Origin: an uncultured Coprococcus sp.
GTDB lineage: Bacteria; Bacillota; Clostridia; Lachnospirales; Lachnospiraceae
DNA: 10,026 nucleotides
Assembly: GCA_900548315.1 (NCBI GenBank)
Contig: URJU01000073.1
Coordinates: 1-10,026, forward strand
Direction: 5' to 3'
Shown here: positions 1 to 5,981 of the stretch, piece by piece
Numbering within the stretch: position 1 is the stretch's first letter
Layout of the letters: each line of letters opens with the position of its first letter
Notes under the pieces: model-generated
Seen by the model: the letters and a program-made list of their open reading frames with translations, nothing else
Databases searched by the model: none
What the model was told of the DNA's origin: nothing
Position numbers and translations under genes: made by a program

Positions 1-41
1 GAGCCTTATCGTCGGCAGCGTCAGATGTGTATAAGAGACAG
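1..41 (+). other. Untrimmed Illumina Nextera adapter and i5 index
   Basis: This is synthetic sequence, not genome. Bases 9-41 match the Nextera forward transposase adapter, and bases 23-41 are the 19-base Tn5 mosaic end AGATGTGTATAAGAGACAG. The eight bases before it, GAGCCTTA, match an i5 index that I recall from the Nextera XT v2 set as S521. The genome starts at base 42, where an open minus-strand reading frame is cut. A read that ran through a short insert into its adapter was probably assembled as a contig end. The adapter identity is seen directly in the sequence; the index name is from memory. Confidence 0.97.
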
Positions 42-496
42 ATGCGGTATCCGTCGAAGTCTTCCGGCAAATTGGGAAAAGAGATTGTCCTGTAATTATA
101 TATGGGGTGTTGTCGGGCATAGAATGCGCCGTAGAGCATGGACCCGATGACATACAGGGCTAATGCCGTACCGATCATGTGACCCCATTTCCCTTTCTTC
201 CTTTTCCATAGACGAGGGACGTAATCGAATAAAGAAAATATGGAGTAAAACCATTTGGGCATGTAGACCAAGAAGAAAATATAGAATATCCACATGGAGA
301 TATTTATATCGAGCTTCCCCGGAAAAGCGAATAGCCCCGTCACCCCTATACACACGAGAAGGAGAGTGACTAAGGAAAGGCCCCACCAAAGAATTTTTAT
401 CCATTTAGATTTATGACGAAAGTTGCGTCGAAAGATATAGAAATCGGCCGATAGAGCCAACAGTGGAAGTAAAATGAGAAGAAGGGGTAACCGCAT
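42..496 (-). CDS. Membrane metallophosphoesterase, N-terminal part only (cut by adapter)
   Basis: The frame opens at ATG 496 and stays open for 151 codons until it meets the adapter, so the 3' part is missing. The visible protein starts with a hydrophobic helix (about residues 3-18). Two or three more membrane segments follow (about 36-58, 67-90 and 108-125), and then the sequence FPNLPEDFDGYRI at the cut. In the YkuE-like calcineurin phosphoesterases with N-terminal helices, a stretch of this form (LP..FDGYRIVQ) comes directly before the first metal-binding motif, SDLH. The catalytic domain would therefore begin just past the cut and no metal ligand can be seen. In Bacteroidales such proteins are about 370-400 residues; their substrate is often unknown, and some relatives act on UDP-diacylglucosamine-type lipids. 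It lies after the terminator of the acyltransferase gene, so it probably has its own promoter. The family call rests on the membrane layout and the linker motif. Confidence 0.68.
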
Positions 497-522
497 ATAA
501 TTTTATCGAATGTTGAGAAAGA

Positions 523-556
523 AACGATGAGTGTTTTCAACGCAACACTCATCGTT
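523..556 (-). terminator. Rho-independent-type terminator after the acyltransferase gene
   Basis: A perfect 13-bp inverted repeat (523-535 with 544-556) surrounds an 8-base loop. On the minus strand it begins about 19 bases after the acyltransferase stop and is followed by a T-rich TTTCTTTC stretch. It separates the acyltransferase from the metallophosphoesterase gene on the same strand, and so marks the end of the PASTA-rluD-acyltransferase operon. The T tract is interrupted by C, so termination may be partial. Confidence 0.75.
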
Positions 557-574
557 CCCTTATTGTGTTGTCAT

Positions 575-1738
575 TCAGGCTTCTTGCCCTAATGCTATCA
601 ATTGATTTTTCAATGGATTGGCATACATGGAGAGAATGCGCTCTGTCAGGAAGTCTTTGTCTTTACTCGTTACGTTGGGGATTTTTGCCAATTGTGAGTT
701 CAGGTAATTGGCAAAAGTGGTTTGGTCTTTATTTGTGTAACGGTCGGCGAAACGTTTCTGTCCGTCGAGAATATCGTAAGCGATATAATTACCGGGATAT
801 ATTTTATAATTGGTATGAATGGCCTTGTCTATTACTTTGAGTATGTTGGCCAGTAATTCCGATTTTTCGTCGATTGCCGATAATTTGTCGAGTTCGTCGT
901 TGATGCACGGGGATATTTGAAAATGTACACGCCCCTTGAAGCCGAGCAGACCTATTTCCATGCTGTGTAAATCGTCCCTTTGGGATTTTTTAAAATCGGG
1001 ATTGTCTCGTTTGAGCAGGAACTCGTGTGCTTTGAGATAGTCGCAGGGGTCATATTCGTAGGATATGGAGACCGGAACAATGTTTATTTCTTTTAAGTTA
1101 TTGATGAGGTCTCCCTCTCCGGATATGCCTAACATTTTAATGAGAGATTCTTGTGTGCGGTCGTCGGAATCTTTCGAACGGCCTTCCCGTTGGGCTATCC
1201 ATACCGATTCGTTTTTTTTCGTTATAGCGAAATGTATGTATCCCGATAGCTGTCGGGCGGCATCGAGCATTTGGCGCACGCCTACGTCTCGTTTGACGAT
1301 AAAACTCTTGTTGAGCCGAACTAAATCGGATATCCAGTCGTATATGAGCAGATTGTTTCCGATGGCTATTTCACTGGTTTTTATTCCGTTTCGAATGAGT
1401 AGCAGATTGAGTAGAGAGGCATCGAGCACAATGTCGCGATGGTTGGACATGAATGTGTAGCTTTTTGCCTTATCGAGTACATCGAGATTGTTCCCGGTAA
1501 GTCCTTTGGTGGTTTTCTGAGTTAGCCCTTCTAGGAAAGAGCGCATAACCAGTAATTGAAAGTCTTTTTTGTTGTCGATAGTCAACAATTCTTGGCAGAA
1601 TAGTTCGTAGTTAATGTCGCGGAGTACGTAACGAACAGCGTGCTCGAATCCGGGTTCTGTAACCAGAACTTTCATTTTGTCGTGAAATTCACTGTCGTAA
1701 AAAGGTCGAATATCGTCAAATTCTTTTGGGCATTCCAT
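575..1738 (-). CDS. 1-acyl-glycerol-3-phosphate/glycerol acyltransferase (PlsB/PlsC-type)
   Basis: A 387-residue cytosolic or membrane-associated acyltransferase, likely to move an acyl chain onto glycerol-3-phosphate or lysophosphatidate in phospholipid synthesis. The family blocks are visible. The first is SNHRDIVLD (98-106), which holds the catalytic His-Asp pair; spacing from H100 to D106 is one residue longer than the textbook HX4D, with D102 as an alternative partner. FIVKRD (146-151) is the substrate-binding block. IAQREGRSKD (181-190) is the counterpart of the EGTRS/EG.RS block, and VPVSISYE (221-228) is block IV. I see no clear transmembrane helix, and the length fits the Bacteroidetes proteins usually annotated as glycerol acyltransferase. 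It starts 52 bases after rluD and probably shares its transcript; no strong Shine-Dalgarno precedes the ATG, as is usual in Bacteroidetes. The family is secure; the exact acyl acceptor is not decided by the sequence. Confidence 0.85.
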   Translation of the reverse strand: MECPKEFDDIRPFYDSEFHDKMKVLVTEPGFEHAVRYVLRDINYELFCQELLTIDNKKDFQLLVMRSFLEGLTQKTTKGLTGNNLDVLDKAKSYTFMSNHRDIVLDASLLNLLLIRNGIKTSEIAIGNNLLIYDWISDLVRLNKSFIVKRDVGVRQMLDAARQLSGYIHFAITKKNESVWIAQREGRSKDSDDRTQESLIKMLGISGEGDLINNLKEINIVPVSISYEYDPCDYLKAHEFLLKRDNPDFKKSQRDDLHSMEIGLLGFKGRVHFQISPCINDELDKLSAIDEKSELLANILKVIDKAIHTNYKIYPGNYIAYDILDGQKRFADRYTNKDQTTFANYLNSQLAKIPNVTSKDKDFLTERILSMYANPLKNQLIALGQEA

Positions 1739-1790
1739 AACATTAATATTTTTAAGGTATAGAACCGTCTATTGTTTTTATTCTTATGTT

Positions 1791-2852
1791 TTATATATCT
1801 CGATTGGCCGTATAATTACGCCATTTGTCAAACAGCAGAGTCATATCTTGCGGTATGGGGGAATCGAAAAACATCTCTTCTCCTGTTACAGGGTGTTTGA
1901 ATCCGAGAGTTTTGGCGTGTAGGGCTTGCCGAGGGCAAATTTCAAAGCAGTTTTGTACAAATTGTTTGTATTTGGTAAAAGTCGTCCCTTTGAGAATTTG
2001 GTCTCCCCCGTAACGTTCGTCGTTAAAAAGAGTGTGTCCGATATGTTTCATGTGTACCCTGATTTGGTGTGTCCGCCCAGTTTCGAGCTTACACTCGACG
2101 ATAGAAACATATCCCAATCTTTCTAAGGTTTTATAATGAGTTACCGCATGTTTGCCGAAGTCTCCCTCTGGAAATACGGTCATTTGTAATCTGTCTTTGA
2201 GGCTACGACCGATATTTCCGGTTATCGTTCCTTCGTCTTTTTCCATAATACCCCATACCAAAGCTACGTATTGCCTTTGGGTAGTTTTATGGAAAAACTG
2301 TAATCCCAAGTTTGTTTTGGCTTCGGGAGTCTTAGCTATGACTAATAATCCGGAAGTGTCTTTGTCGATACGGTGTACCAATCCCAAACGGGGATCGCTT
2401 ACATCATAGTCGGGGGTATCCCGGAAATAGTACGCCAGTGCGTTTACCAGTGTCCCGCTATAATTCCCGTGTCCGGGGTGTACGACCAATCCTGCCGGTT
2501 TGTTGACAACCAAGACGGTTTTGTCTTCGTATACGACATCGAGCGGTATGTTTTGGGGTATGATCTCGAATTCGTATCTGGGTCGATCCATGACGACAGA
2601 CACGACATCGAGCGGCTTTACGCGATAGTTCGACTTGACCGCTTTCCCGTTTACGAGAATACAGCCAGCTTCGGCTGCCTGTTGTACCCGGTTACGGGAA
2701 GAACTTTCGAGACGTGCTACGAGAAATTTATCTACTCGTAATAGATTTTGTCCTTTGTCTGCCACGAACCGGAAGTGTTCATACAATTCCCGCTCACCTT
2801 CTTCTGCGATGATTTTGTCATCGGCTTCTATGTCTTCGTCGCAAGTGTTCAT
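1791..2852 (-). CDS. rluD: 23S rRNA pseudouridine synthase, RluA/RluD family
   Basis: A 353-residue enzyme that converts uridine to pseudouridine in large-subunit rRNA; RluD acts in helix 69 of 23S rRNA. An acidic N-terminal leader (1-30) precedes an S4 RNA-binding domain (about 38-85, with RVDKFLVARL and GCILVNGKAV). The catalytic domain follows, with VNKPAGLVVHPG (116-127), HRIDKDTSGLL (160-170) holding the catalytic aspartate D163, and GRTHQIRVHM (259-268). An S4 domain, a full set of motifs and the usual length point to RluD rather than the shorter RluA or RluC relatives, though Bacteroidales have several paralogues and the target uridines are inferred. The start lies 15 bases after the PASTA gene stop, so the two are cotranscribed. 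PASTA protein followed by rluD is, as far as I recall, a common Bacteroidales order. Confidence 0.92.
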   Translation of the reverse strand: MNTCDEDIEADDKIIAEEGERELYEHFRFVADKGQNLLRVDKFLVARLESSSRNRVQQAAEAGCILVNGKAVKSNYRVKPLDVVSVVMDRPRYEFEIIPQNIPLDVVYEDKTVLVVNKPAGLVVHPGHGNYSGTLVNALAYYFRDTPDYDVSDPRLGLVHRIDKDTSGLLVIAKTPEAKTNLGLQFFHKTTQRQYVALVWGIMEKDEGTITGNIGRSLKDRLQMTVFPEGDFGKHAVTHYKTLERLGYVSIVECKLETGRTHQIRVHMKHIGHTLFNDERYGGDQILKGTTFTKYKQFVQNCFEICPRQALHAKTLGFKHPVTGEEMFFDSPIPQDMTLLFDKWRNYTANRDI

Positions 2853-2867
2853 TGCATTCGAAATTGT

Positions 2868-3500
2868 TTAGTTAAACCAACTTTCATCGGTGAGAGGTGC
2901 TTCTTCCGCATTTTGTGGAATCTCGTCGATCGTCGAGTCGGGATATTCTTCGGGTACGCCGTCTCCCACAAGTAAAGTTAAGGAACTTCCCGCAGGAATT
3001 TTATCTCCTTGTTCGAGGTTTTCGCCTTTGTATTGTATACCGATAACGAGATCGGGGTATTCCGATGGTACGTTTTGTGTTTTAATATCTGTCAACCCTA
3101 CACTTTCTAAGGTGGAAAGAGCTTGGCGAAGAGACATATCGGAGACTTTTGGACAAGAAATCATTCTGGGGGAGTAAGCGTTGATCGATAGATAAATAAT
3201 TCGACCGTCTTTTACTTTGCTGCCACCAGCAGGGGTCTGTTCGATGACACTACCCGGAACCGCACCGTCGATAAACAGAGAGTCTATTATGTCGTACCGA
3301 AATCCTTCCCGATCGAGAATGCGTAGAGCATCGGGTAAAATCATTGTTTTGACCTCGGGGACAATGACCGCTTTCCCGTGCCGTGTATATAGCTTTAACC
3401 CGTATAGAGTGAGTGCTATCAGCAGAAAAAAAACGATAATCATCAATACTAACGTTTTGATTATCGGGTGCTTTTTGAAAAAATCAATTATTTTTCCCAT
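2868..3500 (-). CDS. Membrane-anchored PASTA-domain protein
   Basis: A 210-residue protein with a short cytoplasmic N-terminus (KIIDFFKKHPIIK), a single membrane helix (about 15-35) and a periplasmic part. That part holds two PASTA repeats: about 45-108 (VIVPEVKTMILPDALRILD, then a P-x-G-S-V-I-E-Q-T-P-A-G turn at 82-92) and about 112-180 (SCPKVSDMSLRQALSTLE, ending GSSLTLLVGDG). The tail (181-210) is acidic and disordered. PASTA domains in Gram-positive kinases and PBPs bind muropeptides or help place cell-wall enzymes. The Bacteroidetes stand-alone form lacks a kinase or transpeptidase domain, and its role in the envelope is not established. It is the first gene of the operon with rluD. The gene start is supported by a Bacteroidetes-like -7 element about 35 bases upstream. 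Confidence 0.88.
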   Translation of the reverse strand: MGKIIDFFKKHPIIKTLVLMIIVFFLLIALTLYGLKLYTRHGKAVIVPEVKTMILPDALRILDREGFRYDIIDSLFIDGAVPGSVIEQTPAGGSKVKDGRIIYLSINAYSPRMISCPKVSDMSLRQALSTLESVGLTDIKTQNVPSEYPDLVIGIQYKGENLEQGDKIPAGSSLTLLVGDGVPEEYPDSTIDEIPQNAEEAPLTDESWFN

Positions 3501-3534
3501 AATCGCTTAGGTGCATAACTTATCTAAGATTTCA

Positions 3535-3542
3535 CAAAGATA
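3535..3542 (-). promoter_or_regulatory. Bacteroidetes-type -7 element (TATCTTTG) before the PASTA operon
   Basis: On the minus strand, TATCTTTG matches the Bacteroidetes sigma-70 -7 consensus TAnnTTTG and lies 34 bases before the PASTA ATG. The -33 TTTG element is not found at the usual distance. The closest candidate, TTGC at 3556-3559, is too near. That is either normal degeneracy or a sign that the Bacteroidales DNA ends just upstream. This is also the last sequence to the right that looks Bacteroidetes-like. Confidence 0.55.
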
Positions 3543-3586
3543 GGGAAAATAGCTTGCAACGGTGTTAACTTAATTATTTTTATGAC

Positions 3587-3628
3587 AAAAATACGGCAGT
3601 CGCTATTCTCCAGCAACTGCCGTATTTT
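3587..3628 (-). terminator. Rho-independent terminator of the FeoA-like gene
   Basis: A perfect 13-bp inverted repeat (3588-3600 with 3616-3628) has a 15-base loop and a GC-rich core (CGGCAGT with ACTGCCG). On the minus strand it begins 30 bases after the FeoA-like stop, and its descending arm runs into five T residues (3587-3591). It fits a Firmicutes terminator for the gene to its right and so fixes the left limit of the Lachnospiraceae-type sequence at about 3585. Confidence 0.85.
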
Positions 3629-3658
3629 CCGTTTTTCCTGTTTCTTACGGTTTCCATT

Positions 3659-3865
3659 CTAAGCCAGTTTGATCCGTTTCGCCGCATCCCTTGTTATCGC
3701 AAATCTTTTTCCGTTCACTCTGATTATCACATTGCCAAAGTAAGACGATATGACCTGCACCTGATCCCCGGTTTCAAGCTGACATTCTCCGAACAATGAT
3801 CTGTCCGCACAGTTCCATGCTACCTCGCCTGAAAAACCGTCGACTGCATCTGATAATGACATCAT
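3659..3865 (-). CDS. Small FeoA-domain-like protein
   Basis: A 68-residue product if started at ATG 3865 (the next codon is also ATG). An upstream TTG at 3946 in the same frame would add 27 residues, but it has no ribosome binding site. The ATG at 3865 is preceded by GAAGGGGTGG (3871-3880) at good spacing, so I chose it. The protein resembles FeoA (SH3-like) domains: it opens SLSDAVDGFSGEV, like the LSDL..G..G start of FeoA, has a central LETGDQVQVIS like the GL..G..V.V strand, and ends VIIRVNGKRFAITRDAAKRI, the typical FeoA closing strand and helix. It is somewhat shorter than typical FeoA (about 75 residues). No feoB is seen in the window. The family, if right, assists ferrous iron transport or serves as a protein-interaction module. 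It is monocistronic, with its own promoter and terminator. Confidence 0.6.
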   Translation of the reverse strand: MMSLSDAVDGFSGEVAWNCADRSLFGECQLETGDQVQVISSYFGNVIIRVNGKRFAITRDAAKRIKLA

Positions 3866-3966
3866 AGTAACCACCCCTTCAAAATAATTGATTTTATGAA
3901 TTATATTATGTTTCAACGCACTATCCAATATGCAATTCGTCTTCAACTTCTTTTATTGTCTACACA

Positions 3967-3997
3967 ATTATAACTCTTAAGGGTTGGTGCAAGTCAA
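3967..3997 (-). promoter_or_regulatory. Sigma-A-type promoter of the FeoA-like gene, 19-bp spacer
   Basis: On the minus strand a -35 TTGACT (3992-3997) and a perfect -10 TATAAT (3967-3972) are separated by 19 bases, leaving a 5' leader of about 95 bases before the ATG at 3865. A spacer of 19-20 bp with near-consensus boxes is the mark of promoters activated by MerR-family regulators, which untwist the DNA. The spacer holds an imperfect dyad (ACT/CTT on the left, AAG/AGT on the right), too weak to prove an operator. Confidence 0.6.
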
Positions 3998-4054
3998 TTC
4001 TAATTGTTAGTATATGGGGCTAATCTTTCTTATACCGAACTAACTTGGATACAC

Positions 4055-4100
4055 AAAAACCCCACCGACATCTGACTTAACATCAAACATCTGTGGGGTT
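4055..4100 (-). terminator. Rho-independent terminator after ilvE
   Basis: An 8-bp stem, AACCCCAC (4058-4065) with GTGGGGTT (4093-4100), closes a 27-base loop and on the minus strand runs into five T residues (4055-4059). It lies 32 bases after the ilvE stop. The loop region contains the 7-base direct repeat ACATCTG (4068-4074 and 4087-4093). It separates ilvE from the FeoA-like gene, which has its own promoter. Confidence 0.8.
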
Positions 4101-4132
4101 ATAGTTCTCAATAATTATTATCTCACACCGAA

Positions 4133-5158
4133 TTACTCGATTACCTTGAGCCATCCCTCCGGACCTTCGATCCTGCCCATCTGGATTCCTGTAAGAGTAT
4201 CATACAGTTTCTGGATAACTGGTCCCATCTTCTCCATACCGCTTGGGAAACAGATCTCCTTGCCGTGGTCGTTGATCTTGCCTACAGGTGAGATAACTGC
4301 TGCTGTACCGCACAGACCGCACTCTGCAAAATCCTTAACCTCGTCAAAGTATACTTCTCTCTCCTCAGCCTCAAGTCCAAGGATATCCTTTGCAACTACC
4401 ATCAGTGAACGTCTTGTGATCGATGGAAGGATACTGTTTGACTTAGGTGTAACTACCTTGCCGTCCTTTGTAACGAAGATGAAGTTTGCTCCACCTGTCT
4501 CCTCAACCTTTGTTCTTGTAGCTGCATCGAGGTACATGTTCTCATCGAATCCCTCTTTGTGTGCTGTAACTATTGCATGAAGGCTCATTGCATAGTTAAG
4601 GCCAGCCTTGATATGTCCTGTTCCGTGAGGTGCTGCTCTATCGAAATCCGAAACCTTGATTGTGATAGGCTTTGCACCACCCTTGAAGTAAGGACCAACT
4701 GGTGTACAAAGGATTCTGAACTGATATTCATCTGCCGGCTTAACACCTATAACAGGGTTTGAACCGAACATATATGGTCTGATATATAATGTAGCACCTG
4801 ATCCGTAAGGTGGTACATAATCAATATTTGCCTTTACTGTATCTACTATTGCCTGTACAAATCTATCCTCTGGGAAAGGTGGCATCTCAAGTCTCTTTGC
4901 TGAGTCTGCCATTCTGCTTGCGTTCAGGTCAGGACGGAAACATACAACACGTCCATCCTCTGTTCTGTAAGCCTTCATTCCCTCGAAAACTGTCTGAGCG
5001 TACTGAAGAACACCTGCGCACTCGTTTAATACTACGTTAGGATCCTCTGTGAGTGTACCCTCATCCCATGCTCCATCCTTATAATTTGCTACAAATCTCT
5101 TATCTGTCTGAATATAGCCAAATCCAAGGTTTGCCCAATCGATATTCTTCTTATCCAT
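4133..5158 (-). CDS. ilvE: Branched-chain amino acid aminotransferase
   Basis: A 341-residue cytosolic PLP enzyme of fold type IV that swaps the amino group between glutamate and the 2-oxo acids of leucine, isoleucine and valine. The visible family features are FEGMKAYR (58-65), FRPDLNASRM (74-83), LYIRPYMFGSNPVIGV (124-139), GHIKAGLNYAMS (181-192) with the Schiff-base lysine K184, EETGGANFIF (219-228) with the glutamate that pairs with the cofactor ring nitrogen, and GTAAVISPVG (284-293) for phosphate binding. The length and motif set fit the eukaryote-like (type II) branch. The CxxC of mammalian enzymes is replaced by AAVIS, but a different C280-x-x-C283 lies just before. The ATG is preceded by AGGAAG (5167-5172) eight bases away. 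It is a single-gene unit with its own promoter and terminator, and no T-box leader is seen. Confidence 0.95.
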   Translation of the reverse strand: MDKKNIDWANLGFGYIQTDKRFVANYKDGAWDEGTLTEDPNVVLNECAGVLQYAQTVFEGMKAYRTEDGRVVCFRPDLNASRMADSAKRLEMPPFPEDRFVQAIVDTVKANIDYVPPYGSGATLYIRPYMFGSNPVIGVKPADEYQFRILCTPVGPYFKGGAKPITIKVSDFDRAAPHGTGHIKAGLNYAMSLHAIVTAHKEGFDENMYLDAATRTKVEETGGANFIFVTKDGKVVTPKSNSILPSITRRSLMVVAKDILGLEAEEREVYFDEVKDFAECGLCGTAAVISPVGKINDHGKEICFPSGMEKMGPVIQKLYDTLTGIQMGRIEGPEGWLKVIE

Positions 5159-5211
5159 ATCTACATCTTCCTTTCACTTTCACTTTAGCTTGTGCTTTTT
5201 TATATGTGTCT

Positions 5212-5240
5212 GTTATATCACATTATTTCGCCTTTTTCCA
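5212..5240 (-). promoter_or_regulatory. Promoter of ilvE, extended -10
   Basis: On the minus strand an extended -10 TGATATAAC (5212-5220) has a -35-like TGGAAA (5235-5240) 17 bases upstream of the hexamer. The transcript would begin about 47 bases before the ilvE ATG, leaving a short leader ending in AGGAAG. The -35 matches the consensus at four of six positions. This leader is too short for a T-box or leucine attenuator. Confidence 0.55.
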
Positions 5241-5349
5241 TATGTATATTGAACATTTGCTTGAAAAATTAAGGTTTTTCTTCCGAAAACGGCTAATTTT
5301 TTCACGTTACAATGTACAATTTGATGATTTTCCCAAGTTACAAGCTTGT

Positions 5350-5904
5350 CTACTTCAACTTATTACCCTCTGAGAAAGCATCGCCAACCCTGTCGCCGAG
5401 TGCAAAATATCCATGTCCGATTGTGTCAAACACGATCGGATGGAACTCTTCATATGTGATCTCGCCGTCATCGCCCAGGATACGGTCGTCTGCAACAACA
5501 TTTACAATCTCGCCGAGGAACTTGTCCCCGTCTATGATCTCCTTGAGCTTGCACTCCATTGTCAGTGAAAGCTCGTTGATGACTGGAGCATTTACAAACT
5601 CGCTCTTTCTGGTTGTAAAACCAGCCTTCTTCATCTTGTCTGGCTCGTCATTTGCCGACACGATTCCCACATAGTCACAGGCTGCCACATGCTCTGCATC
5701 AGCAATGGCAACTGTGAACGCTTTGTTCAGCTTTATATTCTCGGTAGTCTTATGACTTCCAAGGTCAAATATGATCTCATTTGCTCCGACTATTCCGCCC
5801 CATGCCGCATTCATGACATTTGCATTGCCATCGGCATCGTATGTTCCGATCATCATGACCGGTTGTGGCACCAGCATAGGTTTTGCACCAAGATTCTTAC
5901 TCAT
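5350..5904 (-). CDS. FMN-binding flavin reductase-like protein
   Basis: A 184-residue soluble protein with the flavin reductase-like split-barrel domain (DIM6/NTAB type, related to flavoredoxins), which binds FMN and moves electrons from NAD(P)H or other donors to flavin or an acceptor. The evidence is the opening KPMLVPQPVMMIGTYDADGNANVMNAAWG, with the substrate/flavin loop around residues 17-36, then a strand and turn reading IIFDLGSHKTTENIKLNKAFTV (44-65). AACDYVGIVSANDEPDK (74-90) and the closing FHPIVFDTIGHGYFALGD (154-171) follow the usual order. It lacks membrane segments or iron-sulfur cysteines. The ATG has a strong AAGGAGG (5913-5919) eight bases away. It lies 77 bases after the permease gene with no clear terminator between, so cotranscription is possible but not shown. 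The partner is unknown. Confidence 0.85.
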   Translation of the reverse strand: MSKNLGAKPMLVPQPVMMIGTYDADGNANVMNAAWGGIVGANEIIFDLGSHKTTENIKLNKAFTVAIADAEHVAACDYVGIVSANDEPDKMKKAGFTTRKSEFVNAPVINELSLTMECKLKEIIDGDKFLGEIVNVVADDRILGDDGEITYEEFHPIVFDTIGHGYFALGDRVGDAFSEGNKLK

Positions 5905-5981
5905 ATTATCTGCCTCCTTAATTTGAAGAAACTTACCTTTCTATTTTATGACTACTACCATCTAAGGGCAATATTTTCTGG

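Noticed and set aside
96..404. Minus-strand ORF of 102 codons near the left end
   Set aside because: It overlaps the metallophosphoesterase frame, which encodes membrane helices and a recognisable linker. The 102-codon reading has no family likeness and is a shadow.
575..840. Plus-strand ORFs opposite the acyltransferase, rluD, ilvE and glycerate kinase genes
   Set aside because: All lie antisense to well-supported genes, show no domain motif, and lack ribosome binding sites.
3500..3660. Horizontal transfer as the reason for the mixed gene content
   Set aside because: No integrase, transposase, att-like repeat or tRNA is near, the left end holds raw adapter, and housekeeping genes lie on both sides, so an assembly chimera is simpler.
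3865..3946. Longer TTG start for the FeoA-like protein
   Set aside because: TTG has no Shine-Dalgarno and would start very close to the predicted transcript start. The ATG at 3865 has a strong one.
5262..5303. AT-rich inverted repeat after the flavin reductase gene
   Set aside because: The GAAAAATTA arms pair with a bulge and there is almost no GC core or following T run, so it is too weak to call a terminator.
5159..5349. Possible T-box or leucine leader before ilvE
   Set aside because: There is no T-box core (GGTGGNACC-like) or leucine-rich leader peptide, and the predicted leader is only about 47 bases.
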